This document shows, in pieces, positions 62,276-64,000 of a stretch of 64,000 nt of DNA. Made by a program: the position numbers and the translations under genes. Source of the DNA: Asanoa ishikariensis (GTDB lineage: Bacteria; Actinomycetota; Actinomycetes; Mycobacteriales; Micromonosporaceae); contig NZ_FNQB01000001.1 of NCBI RefSeq assembly GCF_900107455.1, positions 868,001 to 932,000 of the forward strand. Direction: 5' to 3'. Positions within the stretch are counted from its first letter, which is position 1, and the number at the start of each line of letters is the position of its first letter. A model generated the notes under the pieces. It had not been told where the DNA came from. It ran no database searches and worked only from the letters and a program-made list of their open reading frames with translations.

Positions 62276-63121
62276 ATGCGACTCGTCACCTACCGCCGCG
62301 CCGGCGAGGTGCGCCACGGCCGGCTGACCGACGACGACCGGGTGGTCGAGTTCGGCGACGGTGACCTGGAGGGCTACCTCGACGGCCGCACCGGCGAGAC
62401 CGGTCGGCTCGAGGTCGCCGTGGCGGACGTCGAGCTGCTCGCACCGCTGCTGCGTCCCGGCAAGCTGTTGGCGGCGGCCGCGAACTACCAGGACCACGTC
62501 ACGGAGTCCGGTGCCGAGCCGCTGGACAAGACGCGACTGAGCCCTCGGCTGTTTCTCAAGCCGTCGACCTCGATCGTCGGCCCCGACGCGACGATCCCGC
62601 TGCCGGCGGTCAGCTCTGAGGTCGACTGGGAGGCCGAGCTCGCGGTCGTGATCGGCCGCCGGGTGCGCGACATCGCCGAGGCGGACGCGCTCGACGCGGT
62701 GGCCGGCTACATGACCTCCAACGACGTCTCCGCCCGGTCGGTCGACTACGGCTTTCCGCGCGACACCGACGACAAGATGGTCTGGTTCTTCGACTGGCTG
62801 GCCGGCAAGTGGCTCGACGGCTTCGCGCCGCTCGGGCCCTGGCTGGTCACCGCCGACGAGGTGCCGGACCCGCAGGCGCTGTCGGTGCACCTCGACGTCA
62901 ACGGGGTCACCAAACAGACCGGATCTACAAAGGACATGATTTTCAGCGTGGCGGAGCTCGTCGCGCACGCGTCACGACTGATGACCCTCGAGCCCGGTGA
63001 CGTGATCCTCACCGGTACGCCGTCCGGCGTGGGCGCCGCGACGGGTGAATTCCTGAAGGCCGGTGACGTGATGACCGTCGTCGTCGGCCCGCTGGGCCAA
63101 CTCCGCAACACGGTTGCTTAG
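62276..63121 (+). CDS. fumarylacetoacetate-hydrolase-family protein
   Basis: A 281-residue FAH-fold hydrolase that would cleave a diketo acid. LAAAANYQDHVTESG (about residue 70), LFLKPSTSIVGPDATI, SEVDWEAELAVVIGR (metal Glu pair, about 120) and GYMTSNDVSARSVD (metal Asp, about 148) are the core motifs. It follows the second Gfo/Idh gene by 6 bases and resembles 2,4-diketo-3-deoxy-L-fuconate hydrolases, so it could complete the L-fucose pathway whose other genes lie 50 kb away. A substrate of the local operon is equally possible. Confidence 0.88.
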   Translation: MRLVTYRRAGEVRHGRLTDDDRVVEFGDGDLEGYLDGRTGETGRLEVAVADVELLAPLLRPGKLLAAAANYQDHVTESGAEPLDKTRLSPRLFLKPSTSIVGPDATIPLPAVSSEVDWEAELAVVIGRRVRDIAEADALDAVAGYMTSNDVSARSVDYGFPRDTDDKMVWFFDWLAGKWLDGFAPLGPWLVTADEVPDPQALSVHLDVNGVTKQTGSTKDMIFSVAELVAHASRLMTLEPGDVILTGTPSGVGAATGEFLKAGDVMTVVVGPLGQLRNTVA

Positions 63122-63147
63122 GCACCGCCCCCACTGAGAGGTCCAAC

Positions 63148-64000
63148 ATGTTCAGAAACCGGATACGGACGGCGGTCGTAGGTCTGACCGTCGCCACTCT
63201 CGCGGTCGCCGGATGCACGGGGCCGTCGACCACCCCCGAAGGCAGCGGCGCGGCCGCGAACAAGGCTCTCAACATCTACCTCTACCAGGAGCCGGCCGGG
63301 GTGTTCAACCCCATGGCTCCGGTCAGTGGTCCCGACGGCCAGGTCATGTCGTTCATCTACGAAGGCCTGCTCGGCGTCGACCCCAGCTACAAGTTGCAGC
63401 CCCGGCTCGCCGAGAGCTACGAGGTCTCGACCGACGCGACGACGTTCACCTTCAAGCTCCGTCAGGGTCTCAAGTGGAGTGACGGCACGCCGTTCACGTC
63501 CAAGGACGTGCTGTTCACCTACAACCTGATGGCGAACCCGAAGACCACCAGCACGACGGCCGGCAACTACAGCGGCGTCGCGGGCGTCACCGACTTCGTC
63601 GGCGGCAAGGCGACCAGCATCTCGGGCTTCACCGCGCCCGACGACAACACTTTCGTCATCAAGGCGACCAAGCCGAACTTCGGCCTGCTGGCGCTGATCG
63701 GCAGCGTGTGGATCCTGCCCGAGCACATCCTGGGCAAGGACAGCCCCGAGGCCGTCGCGAAGAACGAGTTCTTCCGCAAGCCGACCGTGGGCATGGGCCC
63801 GTACACGTTCGTCGAGTACAAGACGAACCAGTACGTGCACGTCACGGCGAACGCGAACTACCGCAGCCCGGCGAAGATCAAGGACGTCTACCTCAAGCCG
63901 ATGACGTCGGACAACGCCACCGCGCAGCTCGGCAACGGCGGCATCGACATCGCCTCGTACTCGCCGACCGACATCGAGACGGTCAGCGGCTTCGGCACCG
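63148..64000 (+). CDS. ABC transporter family 5 solute-binding lipoprotein (partial)
   Basis: The first 284 residues of a peptide/nickel-type (SBP family 5) binding lipoprotein; the window ends before the stop. The signal peptide ends in a lipobox (LAVAGC, Cys about residue 23). YEGLLGVDPSYKLQPRLAESYEVS (in outline, about 72) and FKLRQGLKWSDGTPFTSKDVLFTYNLM (in outline, about 107) are the family signature. It probably feeds the local Gfo/Idh and FAH enzymes; permease and ATPase genes should follow outside the window. Confidence 0.9.
   Translation, partial: MFRNRIRTAVVGLTVATLAVAGCTGPSTTPEGSGAAANKALNIYLYQEPAGVFNPMAPVSGPDGQVMSFIYEGLLGVDPSYKLQPRLAESYEVSTDATTFTFKLRQGLKWSDGTPFTSKDVLFTYNLMANPKTTSTTAGNYSGVAGVTDFVGGKATSISGFTAPDDNTFVIKATKPNFGLLALIGSVWILPEHILGKDSPEAVAKNEFFRKPTVGMGPYTFVEYKTNQYVHVTANANYRSPAKIKDVYLKPMTSDNATAQLGNGGIDIASYSPTDIETVSGFGT

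Overview
The window is about 70% GC with dense, tightly packed genes, frequent GTG starts, many 1-4 base ATGA/GTGA overlaps and leaderless promoters. The gene content points to a soil actinomycete, most likely Micromonosporaceae: a SigE-family sigma/membrane partner pair, WYL and LAL-type LuxR regulators, Tat-exported PhoX, protein O-mannosyltransferase, a CBM2-bearing secreted dehydrogenase and an actinobacterial-type Erm. The family-level placement is inference. I saw no tRNA, rRNA, CRISPR array, insertion sequence or prophage; this looks like ordinary accessory chromosome rather than an island. No stretch over 300 bases lacks a gene; the longest is 1633-1865.

Layout. 1-1.6 kb: a PP2C-like protein translationally coupled to a membrane-anchored protein of unknown family (minus). 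1.9-5.8 kb: methyltransferase, MFS transporter and GH36 alpha-galactosidase (minus). 5.85-6.9 kb: acylphosphatase and an SDR. 6.9-9.3 kb: cydAB under two ACTAC/GTAGT dyads. 9.4-15 kb: an L-fucose oxidation operon (aldo/keto reductase, fuconolactonase, fuconate dehydratase, SDR, FadR-type GntR regulator, plus an unknown 289-residue protein) with recurring ACATC-N-GATGT palindromes and a strong terminator. 15-16.8 kb: erm with a leader peptide and attenuator-like hairpins, then a GNAT gene. 16.9-18.3 kb: NfeD-like OB protein and SPFH protein. 18.3-20.7 kb: three tandem RVLDTR-motif paralogues. 20.8-24.9 kb: VOC protein, WYL regulator and two flavoproteins. 24.9-28 kb: TAXI-type TRAP transporter. 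28-30.7 kb: YccF and a DHA2 drug exporter/TetR pair with a 36-bp palindrome.

30.7-37.3 kb: a divergent catabolic locus. CoA-transferase, citryl-CoA-lyase-like protein, LigB, LigA and an MDR oxidoreductase run left; an amidohydrolase and IclR regulator run right; a CGGAC-N4-GTCCG dyad flanks each side of the shared promoter region. 37.3-38.9 kb: sigma factor and membrane partner. 39-43.2 kb: a minus-strand chain of kptA, an RCK channel-like protein, a small unknown protein and a protein O-mannosyltransferase. 43.3-48.4 kb: membrane gluzincin-like protein, APC permease and MFS transporter. 48.5-51.3 kb: ArsR regulator, DinB-like protein, HSL-type esterase and RbsD/FucU mutarotase. 51.4-53.6 kb: PhoX behind PHO-box-like repeats. 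53.6-57.2 kb: LAL regulator and alpha/beta hydrolase. 57.3-58.9 kb: PQQ-type sugar dehydrogenase with CBM2. 58.9-64 kb: a class III aminotransferase diverging from two Gfo/Idh/MocA dehydrogenases, an FAH-family hydrolase and a truncated family 5 solute-binding lipoprotein.

Together the genes describe a carbohydrate- and aromatic-scavenging saprophyte: alpha-galactoside and L-fucose use, a probable cellulose-bound sugar oxidase, a CoA-dependent ring-cleavage locus and phosphate scavenging, with self-protection by an apparently macrolide-inducible Erm and drug exporters. The regulatory sites are the most informative part. Several operons carry clear, repeated dyads whose likely regulators are encoded alongside.
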